A DNA stretch of 64,000 bases from Rhodanobacter sp. B04 (GTDB lineage Bacteria; Pseudomonadota; Gammaproteobacteria; Xanthomonadales; Rhodanobacteraceae), in NCBI RefSeq assembly GCF_002001125.1, contig NZ_MUNV01000007.1, positions 310,001-374,000 on the forward strand, read 5' to 3'. Below the pieces are notes generated by a model. The model had not been told where the DNA came from, did no database searches, and worked only from the letters and a program-made list of their open reading frames with translations. The position numbers were made by a program, and so were the translations under genes. Of the stretch, positions 16,017-27,525 are shown piece by piece; positions within the stretch are counted from its first letter, which is position 1; each line of letters begins with the position of its first letter.

Positions 16017-17351
16017 ATGTCCTTCGATTCGCTGGGCCTTGCGCCCGCGTTGCTGCGTGCGCTTGCCGATTACGGTTACACCCAGCCCACCCCGATCCAG
16101 GCCGCCGCGATTCCGCCGGCGTTGGCAGGTCACGACCTGCTCGCCGCCGCCCAGACCGGCACCGGCAAGACCGCCGCGTTCGCGCTGCCGCTGCTGCAGA
16201 AACTGTCCACCAGTGGCCAGACCATGACGCGCCGCCCGCGTGCGCTGGTGCTGACCCCGACCCGCGAGCTGGCCGCCCAGGTGCATGAGAACCTGCGCGA
16301 CTACAGCAAGCACATGCAGGTCAGCGCCACCACCATCTTCGGCGGCGTCGGCATGGGCCCGCAGATCAACGTGCTGCGTCGCGGCGTGGATATCGTCATC
16401 GCCACCCCGGGCCGGCTGATCGATCACATGCAGCAGCGCACGCTGGATCTGTCGGCGGTGGAAACGCTGATCCTGGATGAAGCGGACCGCATGCTCGACA
16501 TGGGTTTCCTGCCCGCGCTGAAGCGCATCCTGCAGTCGGTGCCGAAGAAGCGCCAGACGCTGCTGTTCTCCGCCACGTTTGCGCCGGCGATCAAGACGCT
16601 GGCGATGGAGTTCATGCACAACCCGAAAGAGATCTCGGTTTCGGCGCCGAACACCGTCACCACCCTGGTCAGCCATCAGGTGCACCCGGTCGATACCTCG
16701 CGCAAGCGCGACCTGCTGCTGCATCTGCTGTCGGCCGACAGTCGCCGCCAGTCGCTGGTGTTCAGCCGCACCAAGCACGGCGCCGACAAGCTGGTGACCT
16801 TCCTGAATGCCTCCGGCCTGCGCAGCGCCGCGATCCACGGCAACAAGAGCCAGAACGCGCGCACCCGTGCATTGAGCGACTTCAAGAGCGGTCGCATCAC
16901 CGTGCTGGTGGCCACCGATATCGCCGCCCGCGGCATCGACATCGAGCAGCTGCCGATCGTGATCAACTTCGACCTGCCGTCGGTCGCCGAAGATTATGTG
17001 CATCGTATCGGCCGCACCGGCCGCGCCGGCATGGAAGGCCTGGCCGTGTCGCTGGTCAGCCACGACGAGTCCGGCCTGCTGTTCGACATTCGCAAACTGC
17101 TCAAGCAGGACATCGCGATCACGCCGATCGCCGGTTACGAGCCTTCCGCACCGCTGCGGCTGGACGCCGGTGCGCCGCGTCCAAAGCAGGGTGGTGGCGG
17201 TGGCGGCGGTCAACGTCAATCGCGCGCGCCGCGCCAGGGCAAGCCCGCCGGTTCGGCTCGGCCAAGCGGCTATGCCCCGCAGGGCCGTGGCGATCACGCT
17301 GCCGGCAACCAGCGTCGCCGCACGAATTCGCGTCCGGCTGCCAAGGCCTGA
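16017..17351 (+). CDS. rhlE: DEAD-box ATP-dependent RNA helicase RhlE
   Basis: RNA helicase, 444 aa, working in ribosome assembly and RNA turnover, often important in the cold. All motifs are seen: Q-motif (YTQPTPIQ), I AQTGTGKT (45-52), II DEAD in [19 protein letters not shown], and [12 protein letters not shown]. The C-terminal about 60 residues are Gly/Arg/Gln-rich and should bind RNA. RhlE-type length and the short basic tail separate it from DeaD. A hairpin covers its ribosome-binding site. Confidence 0.92.
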   Translation: MSFDSLGLAPALLRALADYGYTQPTPIQAAAIPPALAGHDLLAAAQTGTGKTAAFALPLLQKLSTSGQTMTRRPRALVLTPTRELAAQVHENLRDYSKHMQVSATTIFGGVGMGPQINVLRRGVDIVIATPGRLIDHMQQRTLDLSAVETLILDEADRMLDMGFLPALKRILQSVPKKRQTLLFSATFAPAIKTLAMEFMHNPKEISVSAPNTVTTLVSHQVHPVDTSRKRDLLLHLLSADSRRQSLVFSRTKHGADKLVTFLNASGLRSAAIHGNKSQNARTRALSDFKSGRITVLVATDIAARGIDIEQLPIVINFDLPSVAEDYVHRIGRTGRAGMEGLAVSLVSHDESGLLFDIRKLLKQDIAITPIAGYEPSAPLRLDAGAPRPKQGGGGGGGQRQSRAPRQGKPAGSARPSGYAPQGRGDHAAGNQRRRTNSRPAAKA

Positions 17352-17360
17352 GTGGATTGG

Positions 17361-17390
17361 CGACATGGCGGCCTTAAGGCCGTCATGTCG
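17361..17390. repeat. Inverted repeat between convergent rhlE and fghA
   Basis: CGACATG-G-CGGCC, loop TTAA, GGCCG-T-CATGTCG: a 13-bp stem with a single G-T pair. It lies in the 57-base gap between convergent genes, where a bidirectional terminator is expected, but neither side has a T-run. It may end transcription with Rho, or be a REP-like element. Confidence 0.5.
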
Positions 17391-17408
17391 TGCGCAAGAC
17401 TGAATGGC

Positions 17409-18257
17409 TCAGCCCGGCCCGAGTGCCGCGGCGTGATGGCGCAGGTGATCGTCAATGAAACTGGCGATGAACCAGTAGCTGTGGTCGTAGCCGGCATGCC
17501 GGCGCAGCAGCAGCGGCTGTCCCGCTTCGGCGCAGGCCTGGTCGAACAGTTCGGGCTTCAGCTGGACCTCCAGAAACTGATCCGCCTCACCTTGGTCGAT
17601 CAGGATCGTGCCGGGAAAGGTCTGCCGCCGCACCAGCGTGCAGGCATCGTAGTCGCCCCAGGCATTCGGGTCGGCGCCGAGATAGCGTGGCAGCGCCTTG
17701 CGTCCCCACGGCACCTCGCTGGGCGCCACGATGGGCGCGAACGCCGACGCCGAGCGGTAACGCGAGGGATGTTTCAGGGCGATCGTCAACGCGCCATGGC
17801 CACCCATCGAATGGCCGCAGATGCCACTGCGTGAAACATCCACCGGAAAGTGGGCGGCGATCAAGGCCGGCAACTCGTCCACCACGTAACTGTGCATGCG
17901 AAAGCGTGACGACCACGGTGCCATGGTGGCATCGACATAGAAGCCGGCGCCCTCACCGAATTCCCAGTCGCCGGTGGCGCCGTCGATGCCGGTGCCGCGC
18001 GGGCTGGTATCGGGCATCACAAGTACGAGGCCCAGTTCGGCGGCCAACCGCTGCGCACCGGCCTTGATCGTGGCGGTTTCCTCGGTGCAGGTCAGTCCGG
18101 CCAGGAAATACAGCACCGGGCACGGCTGCCGTGTGGCCTGTGGCGGCTGGTACACGGCGAAGCGCATCGCACCGCCGCAGGCCGCCGAAAGGTGCCGGTA
18201 ACTGCCCTGGATGCCGCCATGCAGCCGCTGTTCGGAAATCGTTTCAAGCATGTCCAT
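17409..18257 (-). CDS. fghA: S-formylglutathione hydrolase
   Basis: Serine esterase, 282 aa, that cleaves S-formylglutathione to formate and glutathione, the last step of glutathione-dependent formaldehyde detoxification. Catalytic Ser150 lies in GHSMGGHGAL; FLAGLTCTEET and MPDTSPRG are family signatures, and GYDHSYWF near the C-terminus holds the catalytic His. The start may be 18257 or 18251; GGAAG precedes both. The glutathione-dependent dehydrogenase usually beside it (frmA/adhC) is not in this window. It is divergent from deaD. Confidence 0.93.
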   Translation of the reverse strand: MDMLETISEQRLHGGIQGSYRHLSAACGGAMRFAVYQPPQATRQPCPVLYFLAGLTCTEETATIKAGAQRLAAELGLVLVMPDTSPRGTGIDGATGDWEFGEGAGFYVDATMAPWSSRFRMHSYVVDELPALIAAHFPVDVSRSGICGHSMGGHGALTIALKHPSRYRSASAFAPIVAPSEVPWGRKALPRYLGADPNAWGDYDACTLVRRQTFPGTILIDQGEADQFLEVQLKPELFDQACAEAGQPLLLRRHAGYDHSYWFIASFIDDHLRHHAAALGPG

Positions 18258-18393
18258 CTTCCTTCGCCCATCCAAACATAACCACGCACCGGCCAGACGT
18301 TCAGCCAATACCGCAACGCGCAAGTCCGCAGACTGATAGAATGCACGACTTGCGCCCCGCATTCCCGGTGCCGCTTCCAGTTTCGAGGTCCCC

Positions 18394-20325
<1,932 letters not shown>

Positions 20326-20462
20326 CCTGCAGCAAGAACGCCAGCGGCCTTTCGCCGGTGGCGCGCTGACCACGCCATCGCGGAATGGCGACCGGTTCGC
20401 TCGATAAGCGCCTGTGTGGCCACGTACCATCGGGCGAATCGTCGACACTGCGAGCCCGCCGT

Positions 20463-22076
20463 ATGTCCAGCCCTGCTGCCGAGCAAGCTCCGCATCACCG
20501 CGCCGAACCGCGGCTGGACGGCCTTGCGCCGGCCGCTTTGGCGCAACTGCAACTGGCCGCCTGCGCCATTCGCGATGGTGCCGAAGCGCCGGCACGGCGG
20601 GCGCTGGGCAGCGTGCTGGACATGGCACCGGAACATCCCGAAGCACTGCGCCTGTACGGCATCCTGCATCTGCGGGCGCACCGTCATGCCGAGGCGCAGG
20701 GATCGCTGCGACGGGCCATTGCGCAATGGCCGGACTATGCGCTGGCGCATTCCGACCTCGGCAACGTGCTGCAGGCCGCCGGCGAACTGGATGCGGCATT
20801 CGCCAGCTGGCGCCAGGCCTGCGCATTGGCGCCGCAAGCGGCCATGCCATGGTTCAACCTCGGCCGCCACCTGCAACTGCACGGCGACACCGCCGCTGCG
20901 ATCGACGCGCTGGCGCGCGCGCAATCGTTGGCTCCCGATTTCCTGCCCGCGCTGATCCTGCTGGGCGATGCGCTGGTACACGCAGGCCGTTTCGAAGAAG
21001 CCGACCTGCGCTACCGTGCCGCCTTGGCCCGGCACCCTGGCTGCGGCGATGCCTGGCGCGGACTGGCAAACATGAAGACACGCCCGCTGGGCGATGCCGA
21101 CCGCGAGCAGCTGCGCGCCGCCCTGCGCCGTCCCAACCTTGCCGCCAGCGACCGCATCGCGATGGGCTTTGCACTGGGCAAGGTGCATGAGGACCACGGC
21201 GACTACGAACAGGCATTTGCCACACTGAATGCAGCCAACGCACAGCAGCGCGATCTGGCGATGTGGAATGCCGCCGCGTTTCGCACGCACGTCGACGCGA
21301 TGCTCGCCATCGCGGCCCGACTTCCGTCGCCGCACGACACGGGGCTTGGCCACCCAGTGATCTTCATCGTCGGGTTGCCCCGTTCCGGCTCCACCCTGTT
21401 CGAGCAGATCCTTGCCGCCCACCCCGAGGTCGAGGGCGCCAGCGAACTGCCGGATCTGGAGGATGTGCTGAGTGAAGAGTCCGCACGCCGTCGCCAGCCA
21501 CTGCTGCAATGGCTCGCTGTGGCGACGGCCGACGACTGGGCGCGGCTGGGGCGGCGCTATCTCGAACGTACCGCACGCTGGCGCAGCCGCAAACCGCGAC
21601 ACGTCGACAAGCTGCCTTCCAACTGGCTGCTCGCCGGCGTGCTGGGCGCAATGCTGCCTGGCGCTCGCATCGTGGACGCACGACGCGACGCCCTGGAAAC
21701 CGGCTGGTCCTGCTACAAGCAGCAGTTCTACCGGCTGCCGCATTTCGCCTGCACGCTGAGCGACATCGCCGCCTATATCCGCGACCACGAGCGGACGATG
21801 GCGCGCTGGCAGGCCGCCGATCCGCGGCGCATCCGCGTCCAGCCTTACGAGGCGTTGCTGGCCGATCCGGAACACGAGATCCGCGCGCTGCTGGCATTCT
21901 GCGGACTGGCCTTCGACCCGGCCTGCCTGGACTACCATCTAGCGGCGCGCAGCGTGCGCACGGCCAGCGCAGCGCAGGTCAGGCAGCCGCTGCAACGCGA
22001 CACGGCGCGCGCCGCCCGCTACGGCGCGCTGCTCGATCCGCTGCGTTTCGGCCTGGGCATCCCGACACTCGGCTAG
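20463..22076 (+). CDS. TPR-sulfotransferase fusion protein
   Basis: A 537-aa protein joining TPR repeats to a sulfotransferase. Residues about 30-260 carry five or six TPR-like units (for example DYALAHSDLGNVLQAAGELDAAFASWRQA). The sulfotransferase half starts with HPVIFIVGLPRSGSTLFEQ (297-315), the 5'-phosphosulfate loop of PAPS-using enzymes, and ends with a 3'-phosphate-binding-like RRDALETGWSCYKQQF region. It may sulfate a protein, glycan or small molecule. Such fusions are frequent in proteobacteria but poorly studied. The ATG at 20463 begins the conserved part; no strong ribosome-binding site is seen. Confidence 0.85.
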   Translation: MSSPAAEQAPHHRAEPRLDGLAPAALAQLQLAACAIRDGAEAPARRALGSVLDMAPEHPEALRLYGILHLRAHRHAEAQGSLRRAIAQWPDYALAHSDLGNVLQAAGELDAAFASWRQACALAPQAAMPWFNLGRHLQLHGDTAAAIDALARAQSLAPDFLPALILLGDALVHAGRFEEADLRYRAALARHPGCGDAWRGLANMKTRPLGDADREQLRAALRRPNLAASDRIAMGFALGKVHEDHGDYEQAFATLNAANAQQRDLAMWNAAAFRTHVDAMLAIAARLPSPHDTGLGHPVIFIVGLPRSGSTLFEQILAAHPEVEGASELPDLEDVLSEESARRRQPLLQWLAVATADDWARLGRRYLERTARWRSRKPRHVDKLPSNWLLAGVLGAMLPGARIVDARRDALETGWSCYKQQFYRLPHFACTLSDIAAYIRDHERTMARWQAADPRRIRVQPYEALLADPEHEIRALLAFCGLAFDPACLDYHLAARSVRTASAAQVRQPLQRDTARAARYGALLDPLRFGLGIPTLG

Positions 22077-22176
22077 TACGGGCGATTGTGCGTCGTTGGC
22101 AACGCATCGTTTCCTGCGGCGGTCGCCGCACGAGCCCGATTCGCCCCCACTATGGCTGCATGGATTTCACCGAGCG

Positions 22177-22968
22177 ATGCCCGACATGACCACCCTGCCC
22201 AGCCTGTACATCTCGCACGGTTCACCGATGACCGCGCTGCAACCCGGCCTCACCGGCGAGCGGCTGGCCGAACTGGCCGCCGTACTGCCGCGACCGCAGG
22301 CGATCGTGATGGCCAGTGCGCACTGGCTGTCGCGACGTCCGCAGGTCGGCAGCGCGGCCATGCCCGGGACCATCCACGACTTCGGCGGCTTCCCCGCGGC
22401 GCTGTACCAGCTGCGCTATCCGGCGCCTGGTGCGCCCGCGTTGGCCGATCGCGTGATGCAGTTGCTGGACCGCGCTGGGCTGGCGCCGGCTGCAGATCCC
22501 GGGCGCGGGCTCGATCATGGCGCCTGGGTGCCGCTGCGCCTGCTGTATCCGGCGGCGGACATCCCGGTGGTACCGGTGTCGATCCAGCCCGAACTCGGCC
22601 CCATGCACCAGTATGCATTGGGCCAGGCGCTGGCGCCCTTGCGCGACGAGGGCGTGCTGGTGATCGGTTCGGGCAGCATCACGCACAACCTGCACGACCT
22701 GCGCGCCGGCTACAGCGACGAGCGACAGGCACCGTACGTGAAACCGTTCATCGACTGGATCGAGCAGAAGCTCGCTACCGGCGACATCGACGCCTTGCTC
22801 GACTATCGCCGGCAGGCGCCGTTTGCCGAACGCGCACATCCCACCGACGAACACCTGCTGCCGCTGTTCGTGGCCTTGGGCGCGGCGGGAGCAAACGCCC
22901 GCGCGCAACGGATCGACGCCGGCATCGACATGGGCCTGCTGGCGATGGACATCTACCGGTTCGACTGA
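22177..22968 (+). CDS. ygiD: DODA-type extradiol aromatic ring-opening dioxygenase
   Basis: Class III extradiol dioxygenase family, 263 aa, close in length to E. coli YgiD (4,5-DOPA dioxygenase, 262 aa). Metal ligands are His in YISHGSPM, His in SAHWLS, and the HDFGGFP and DHGAWVPL motifs. It opens catechol rings in an iron- or zinc-dependent way; the natural substrate is unknown. Start ATG 22177 (MPDMTT) was preferred over an upstream in-frame codon; ATG 22186 is also possible. Confidence 0.88.
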   Translation: MPDMTTLPSLYISHGSPMTALQPGLTGERLAELAAVLPRPQAIVMASAHWLSRRPQVGSAAMPGTIHDFGGFPAALYQLRYPAPGAPALADRVMQLLDRAGLAPAADPGRGLDHGAWVPLRLLYPAADIPVVPVSIQPELGPMHQYALGQALAPLRDEGVLVIGSGSITHNLHDLRAGYSDERQAPYVKPFIDWIEQKLATGDIDALLDYRRQAPFAERAHPTDEHLLPLFVALGAAGANARAQRIDAGIDMGLLAMDIYRFD

Positions 22969-23000
22969 GCGGACGGCATCGCAACCGGGGCGGGTTGCTT

Positions 23001-23396
23001 TCAGGCGATCTGTGGCAGCGATGCCGCGGCATCGAACGGCTCAAGCCAGTCCTGCGGTGTCAGCACCGACAGTCCATGCGCCAGGCGCGCCTTGTCGCAT
23101 TGCGGGCTGATCGCGCCGGACTCCCACGATGGCTGCACCTCGCGGCACACCGACGGTCGCCGCGCATAGATGCCGCAGTGCGCAGCCTTGCCCACCGTGC
23201 CCTGCAAGGCCACGCAGCGTGGCTGCGCGGCGTCGGTGCCGCGCATCGCCAGCCGGTGCGGATCGAGTTTCTCGGTGAACTCGGGCGGCACGCAGCCACC
23301 GAGCGAGGCATCCGCCTCCGACCAGTGGAATGCCACGCGGAAGAAGGCGCAGCAGGCACCGCAACGCAGACAGGGATGTTCCATCAAGCTGACCAT
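23001..23396 (-). CDS. YkgJ-family cysteine cluster protein
   Basis: A 131-aa protein of the YkgJ/UPF0153 family with the metal-cluster motif CLRCGACCAFF (about residues 9-19) and further cysteines in GGCVPPEF, RCVAL, HCGIY, VCRE and QCDKA. The pattern suggests a zinc or Fe-S site; the role is not known. Translation may begin at either of two in-frame ATG codons four residues apart. A strong hairpin lies upstream, between it and the YpfJ gene, suggesting it has its own promoter. Confidence 0.85.
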   Translation of the reverse strand: MVSLMEHPCLRCGACCAFFRVAFHWSEADASLGGCVPPEFTEKLDPHRLAMRGTDAAQPRCVALQGTVGKAAHCGIYARRPSVCREVQPSWESGAISPQCDKARLAHGLSVLTPQDWLEPFDAAASLPQIA

Positions 23397-23436
23397 GGCG
23401 CACCCCGAGGCGCGCAGCCTGCAGATTCTAGAACGC

Positions 23437-23464
23437 GAAAGGCCTGCCGTGCGGCAGGCCTTTC
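23437..23464. terminator. Terminator-like hairpin downstream of ypfJ
   Basis: GAAAGGCCTGCCG (23437-23449) pairs with CGGCAGGCCTTTC (23452-23464), a perfect 13-bp stem with a very short loop. It lies 20 bases beyond the stop of the minus-strand YpfJ gene and before the YkgJ gene. T residues are within the stem end, not after it, so efficiency is uncertain. Confidence 0.6.
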
Positions 23465-23483
23465 TTCACCAGCGCCGAGCTTT

Positions 23484-24347
23484 CTACGGTTCGCCGGCAA
23501 ACGTGTCGCACTGGTCCATGTCGCCGCTGCTGAAGCCGGTCTTGAACCACTTCACCCGCTGCGCCGAGGTGCCGTGGGTGAAGGTGTCCGGCCGCACGCG
23601 CCCCTGCGCCTGCTGTTGCAAGGTGTCGTCGCCGATATGGCTGGCCGCGTTGAGCGCCGACTCGATGTCGCCCGGCTGCAGCCAGTTCAGATCCTTCTGG
23701 CTGTGGTTCGCCCATACGCCGGCATAGCAGTCGGCCTGCAGCTCCTGCCGCACGGACAGGCCGTCCGCACCGTCCATCGGCTGACCCTGCCGCTGCATCT
23801 GCTGCACCTTGTCGAACACGCCGGTCAGTTTCTGCACGTGATGACCCACCTCGTGCCCGATCACGTAGGCACGGGCGAAATCGCCGGAGGAATGCAGCTG
23901 GTCCTGCAATTGCTGGAAGAACGCCACGTCGAGATAGACCTTCTGGTCGCCCGGACAGTAGAACGGTCCCACCGCGGTGGTGGCGCCGCCGCAGGCCGTC
24001 CTCACGCCACCGGTGAACAGGTGCAGTTTCGGATCGACATAGGTCATGCCCTTGGCCTGGAAGATCTCGCCCCAGGTCTGCTCGGTCGAATGCAGGATCG
24101 CGCTGACAAACGCCTTCTGCTGCGGATCGATCTGCACCGGCGCACTCTGCGCGGGCACGTTCGACTGCACCCCACCCTGATCCAGCAGGGCCAGTGGATT
24201 CTTGAAGAAGACCCAGCCGAGGATGGCCAGCACGATCAGCCCGCCCAGCCCCATGCGACCGCCACCGAAGCCTCCACCCCCACCACCGCCGCCAGTGCCA
24301 CTGTCGACTTCGACGTTGTCGCTGCTGCCACCCTTCTGCCAATCCAT
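23484..24347 (-). CDS. ypfJ: YpfJ-type neutral zinc metallopeptidase
   Basis: Membrane-anchored zinc peptidase family protein, 287 aa. A Gly-rich N-terminus (residues 17-36) precedes one transmembrane helix (about 34-48), then a periplasmic domain with H165-EVG-H169 and a downstream QELQADCYAGVW segment that supplies the third ligand. This is the DUF2342-like, KPN_00206/YpfJ family. Its substrate is unknown. A GAGGGG site sits before the ATG at 24347. Confidence 0.9.
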   Translation of the reverse strand: MDWQKGGSSDNVEVDSGTGGGGGGGGFGGGRMGLGGLIVLAILGWVFFKNPLALLDQGGVQSNVPAQSAPVQIDPQQKAFVSAILHSTEQTWGEIFQAKGMTYVDPKLHLFTGGVRTACGGATTAVGPFYCPGDQKVYLDVAFFQQLQDQLHSSGDFARAYVIGHEVGHHVQKLTGVFDKVQQMQRQGQPMDGADGLSVRQELQADCYAGVWANHSQKDLNWLQPGDIESALNAASHIGDDTLQQQAQGRVRPDTFTHGTSAQRVKWFKTGFSSGDMDQCDTFAGEP

Positions 24348-24465
24348 ACGCCCCTCGCCGATTGACGCACCGTGCCGGTGCCACCCGCTGACGATAGTCC
24401 TTCCCTCCGCACCACGCCAAGCATGCGCTGCGGCTACAGTAGGCGATCTTTCCCGAGGATCCGCC

Positions 24466-24858
24466 ATGACCCATCTGCCCGCCCTGGTCACCCTGCTCAC
24501 CGTCCTGCTGCTGTTCGGCACCCTCTGGGCCGTGGGCCATGCCCGTGGCAAGTACAACATCAAGGCGCCGGCGATCAGCGGCGACCCGGCGTTCGAGCGC
24601 GCCTACCGGGTGCAGATGAATACGCTGGAAAATACCGTCATGTTCCTGCCCACGTTGTGGCTGGCCGCCAGTTACGGCTTCAGCGGCTGGGCCGGCATCG
24701 CCGGGCTGGTCTGGATCGTCGGGCGCGTGTGGTATGCGCTGGCCTACCTGCAGGACGCGGGCAAGCGTGGGCCTGGTTTCGCGCTCGGCATGATCGGCTG
24801 GGCGGCGACACTGGTGATGGCCGGCATCGGGGTCTTTCGCGTGATGGCGCTTGGCTGA
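24466..24858 (+). CDS. MAPEG family membrane protein
   Basis: A 130-aa integral membrane protein with four helices (about 5-25, 53-72, 76-94, 108-127). The segment FERAYRVQMNTLENTVMFLPTLWLA (about 43-67) is the MAPEG signature with the Arg/Asn/Glu residues that bind glutathione in eukaryotic members. Bacterial members may conjugate or reduce with glutathione, but their substrates are mostly unknown. The ATG has GAGGA eight bases upstream. Divergent from ypfJ. Confidence 0.88.
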   Translation: MTHLPALVTLLTVLLLFGTLWAVGHARGKYNIKAPAISGDPAFERAYRVQMNTLENTVMFLPTLWLAASYGFSGWAGIAGLVWIVGRVWYALAYLQDAGKRGPGFALGMIGWAATLVMAGIGVFRVMALG

Positions 24859-24865
24859 AGCGCTG

Positions 24866-25376
24866 TCATTCCACGCTCAGGCAGGCCGGGAGCCAGGGCG
24901 CCGAGTGCCCACAGGCGACGATGCGGTAGCGTCCCGCATGATGGGCAACCAGCATCACGGCCAGCCCGTTCTCGAAGCGCTGTAGCTTGGCCTTGTCCGG
25001 GACCGCACCGATACCGGCTCTGGCGCGGATGCGTCCGCGCCGGTCGATGCGGCTGCAAGTCGGGTCGAGATCGAGCGAGTACCTGCCCAGGTCGGTGAAG
25101 CCGGCTTCGGCGACGTCCTTCGGCCAAGCCGGATACAGGCCACTGCCGCGCGATCGAGTTCGGCAGCTCCTGCCGGCAGCAGAGCCGAGTGATCCAGTGC
25201 GGTCGCCTCGCAGCCGCGCGCCGCCAGTCGGCGGGCGACTTTTTCGGTGCCCGGATCCAGCACGAGGTTGCCCTTCTGCACCATGCCGTCGGCAAACAAG
25301 CGCTCGAAAAAGTGCCCGGAAAACCTGCACGATGGCGCGCGTGGCCACTGGCAGCCCTGTCAAAATCGATCGTCAT
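24866..25376 (-). pseudogene. Frameshifted remnant of a hypothetical protein gene
   Basis: Protein-like sequence runs through this stretch but switches reading frame. Frame one gives MTIDFDRAASGHARHRAG at the start (25376). A second frame continues with HFFERLFADGMVQKGNLVLD then ALDHSALLPAGAAELDRA. A third carries AWPKDVAEAGFTDLGRYSLD through to a natural end, HSAPWLPACLSVE. Breaks lie near 25320 and 25140-25160. Read together they look like one protein of about 165 aa that I do not recognise. Sequencing error or decay are both possible. Confidence 0.45.
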
Positions 25377-25584
25377 CGCTGCCCCCTGCTCCAGCCGACG
25401 CCCCGACAGCTACCGGGATGGCCTGCCGCTGCAAATCGCTGCACGGGAGCAAAGATCATCCTGGCCACCGTGCCGATCGGCCGATTGCGGCCGCCGCTGG
25501 CAGGCAGCTAGCGTGGAGATGCTGAACGCCGTGCATGCCATACGGTCAAATGGTTTCCCGCGCCCGCACAGGATCAGCTTCACC
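25377..25584. other. Intergenic region without recognised content
   Basis: About 200 bases between the frameshifted remnant and the CPBP protease gene. No conserved open frame, strong hairpin or clear promoter was seen. The control region of the protease gene should be in its right half. Confidence 0.4.
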
Positions 25585-26427
25585 ATGGATGCCATGCATA
25601 CCGATACTTCCCTGCGGCCGCCTGCGATACCACCCGCACCACACGTGTCGGCCTCCACCATGCGTGCGCCCAGCCTGTGGACCGCGCTGGGATTGATCGC
25701 GCTGTATTTCGTCCTGCAGGCCGTTGGCAGCACCGTGATCGCGCTGATCCTCGCCGTGGCCTTGGGCTTTGTTCGTCTGGACCAGGGCGTGACCCAGGTC
25801 GACAACAGCATTCACACCATGCTGGAACAACCCGGCATGCAGGCGGTGCTGGTGATGCTCACGCTAGGCCTGGCCGCATCATCGACCCTGCTGCTGACCC
25901 GGCATCGCTGGCCACATCTGTGGTCGCTTGCACAGCCACCGGGATTGGGTTTCGCGAGGCCGTCGCGGCCGCTGTACCTCGCGCTCGCCATCGCGGTTGG
26001 CGTGGCCGCCCCCTTGCTTGGCGGGCAACTGACCCAGTGGTTCGCACACGGACAAACCGTGAGCCAGGACATCCAGCAACTTGGCGCCGATACCCCGCTG
26101 GCATGGCGCATGCCGCTGGTGCTGGTGGTGGTGAGCCTCGGCCCCGTGGTCGAGGAGCTATTGTTCCGCGGCGTGCTGATGTCGGCGCTGATGCAGCGCT
26201 GGCAGACGGGCTGGGCCATGGCGGCCAGTTCGCTAGTGTTCGCGCTGGTGCACCTGCCGGGCCTGCAATGGCAATGGTTCGCGCTGCCGGACCTGCTCTT
26301 GCTGGCCTTGCTGCTGGCGTGGCTGCGACTGCGCTCGGGATCGATCTGGCCAGGTGTGTTGGCTCACGGCATCAACAACCTGCTGGCGGTGGCGGCGTGG
26401 TTTGTGGTGGCTCACCTATCCGGCTGA
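25585..26427 (+). CDS. CPBP family intramembrane glutamic endopeptidase
   Basis: Membrane protease of the CAAX/Abi family, 280 aa, with about seven to eight helices. The conserved sites are E190-E191 with Arg195 in [17 protein letters not shown] (about 232-239) and HGINN (about 268-272). Bacterial members process peptides or act in bacteriocin immunity and stress; this one has no telling neighbour. The C-terminal 12 bases overlap the convergent maf gene. ATG 25585 was chosen; ATG 25594 is possible. Confidence 0.87.
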   Translation: MDAMHTDTSLRPPAIPPAPHVSASTMRAPSLWTALGLIALYFVLQAVGSTVIALILAVALGFVRLDQGVTQVDNSIHTMLEQPGMQAVLVMLTLGLAASSTLLLTRHRWPHLWSLAQPPGLGFARPSRPLYLALAIAVGVAAPLLGGQLTQWFAHGQTVSQDIQQLGADTPLAWRMPLVLVVVSLGPVVEELLFRGVLMSALMQRWQTGWAMAASSLVFALVHLPGLQWQWFALPDLLLLALLLAWLRLRSGSIWPGVLAHGINNLLAVAAWFVVAHLSG

Positions 26428-27003
26428 GGCTTGCGCCGCCGCTGCATTGAAATCACGCAGCAACCGCGCGGTCTCGAATACCGGCAACCCCATCACGCCG
26501 GAATGGCTGCCCTGCAGGTGCTCGACCAGCATCGCGCCATACCCCTGGATCGCATAGGCACCGGCCTTGCCGAACGGCTCGCCGGTGGCGACGTAGGCAG
26601 CAATCGCTGCTTCATCCAGCGATGCAAAACGCACCTGCGATACGCACACCGCGCATTGCTCGCACGTGGCACTGACCAGCCACACGACCGAGATCACCGC
26701 ATGCGTGCGCCCGGATAGGCGACGCAGCATCGCGGCGGCATCGTCGGCGTCCAGAGGTTTGCCGAACACCTCGTCGTCCAGCACCACTTCGGTATCGGCG
26801 CCGAGCACGATCGCATCGCTGGCGTGATCCAGGCGGGCATGCCCGGCGCGCGCCTTGTCGCGCGCCACCCGGCTCACATAGTCCTGCGGCAGCTCGCCGC
26901 GCATGCGTTGCTCGGGCACATCGACATCGAGCACGCTGAAAGCCACGCCGATCTGTTCCAGCAACTGACGACGACGCGGCGACTGCGAGGCGAGATAAAG
27001 CAT
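26416..27003 (-). CDS. maf: Maf-like nucleoside triphosphate pyrophosphatase
   Basis: House-cleaning pyrophosphatase, 195 aa, that hydrolyses dTTP/UTP or modified nucleotides. The N-terminus [16 protein letters not shown] (about 4-19), [16 protein letters not shown] (about 68-83) and [21 protein letters not shown] with [13 protein letters not shown] are the Maf/YhdE motifs. The start ATG at 27003 was chosen because it gives [10 protein letters not shown]. It is the last gene of the rsfS-rlmH-GNAT-maf run and overlaps the end of the CPBP gene in convergent orientation. Confidence 0.93.
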   Translation of the reverse strand: MLYLASQSPRRRQLLEQIGVAFSVLDVDVPEQRMRGELPQDYVSRVARDKARAGHARLDHASDAIVLGADTEVVLDDEVFGKPLDADDAAAMLRRLSGRTHAVISVVWLVSATCEQCAVCVSQVRFASLDEAAIAAYVATGEPFGKAGAYAIQGYGAMLVEHLQGSHSGVMGLPVFETARLLRDFNAAAAQASAG

Positions 27004-27045
27004 TCGGGATACCGGATCAGCAACCAGGCGCAAGCATAGCGGCGA

Positions 27046-27495
27046 TCAAAGCGCGAGGCCGTACTCGCAGAACTGCCGGTCACGCTGCCAGCCGAGCGAT
27101 TCGTACAAGGCCTGCGCCGGCGCATTGTCCAGCGCGGTCGACAGCGACAGGCTGGCGGCGCCCAGCGCCCGCGCATGTTCCGCCGCCGCGGCAAGCAATG
27201 CGGCGGCCACACCTTGCCGGCGTGCCGATGGCGCCACAAACAGGTCGTTGAGCAGCCAGGTGCGCACGGTGCGCACCGAGGAAAACAGCGGATAGAGCTG
27301 GGTGAAGCCGAGCCCGGCGCCGTGTTCGTCGCGCGCCAGCAGGATCAGCGACTCATGATGGCGGAAGCGTTCCGCCAGGAAGTCGTGCGCCCGCGCCAGA
27401 TCGGCCGACTGGCCATAGAACTGGCGATAGCCGTCGAACAACGGCGCCAGCGTATCGAGATCGAGGATCGTGGCTTGCCGGATCTGGAAGGACAT
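27046..27495 (-). CDS. GNAT family N-acetyltransferase
   Basis: Acetyl-CoA-dependent transferase, 149 aa, substrate unknown. The acetyl-CoA loop is LNDLFVAPSARRQGVAAALL (about 83-102, with the R/Q-x-x-G-x-A motif), and ALYESLGWQRD near the end closes the fold. An AAGGAG site precedes the ATG. It lies between rlmH and maf, where many relatives have maf directly or rng, so it is a lineage-specific addition to that conserved row. Confidence 0.87.
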   Translation of the reverse strand: MSFQIRQATILDLDTLAPLFDGYRQFYGQSADLARAHDFLAERFRHHESLILLARDEHGAGLGFTQLYPLFSSVRTVRTWLLNDLFVAPSARRQGVAAALLAAAAEHARALGAASLSLSTALDNAPAQALYESLGWQRDRQFCEYGLAL

Positions 27496-27525
27496 GATGA
27501 TGGAGCTCCTTGGGCCGTACGGCGA

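Noticed and set aside
22086..24365. 759-codon plus-strand frame over ygiD, ykgJ and ypfJ
   Set aside because: Three recognised proteins lie in other frames with conserved catalytic motifs; this frame has none.
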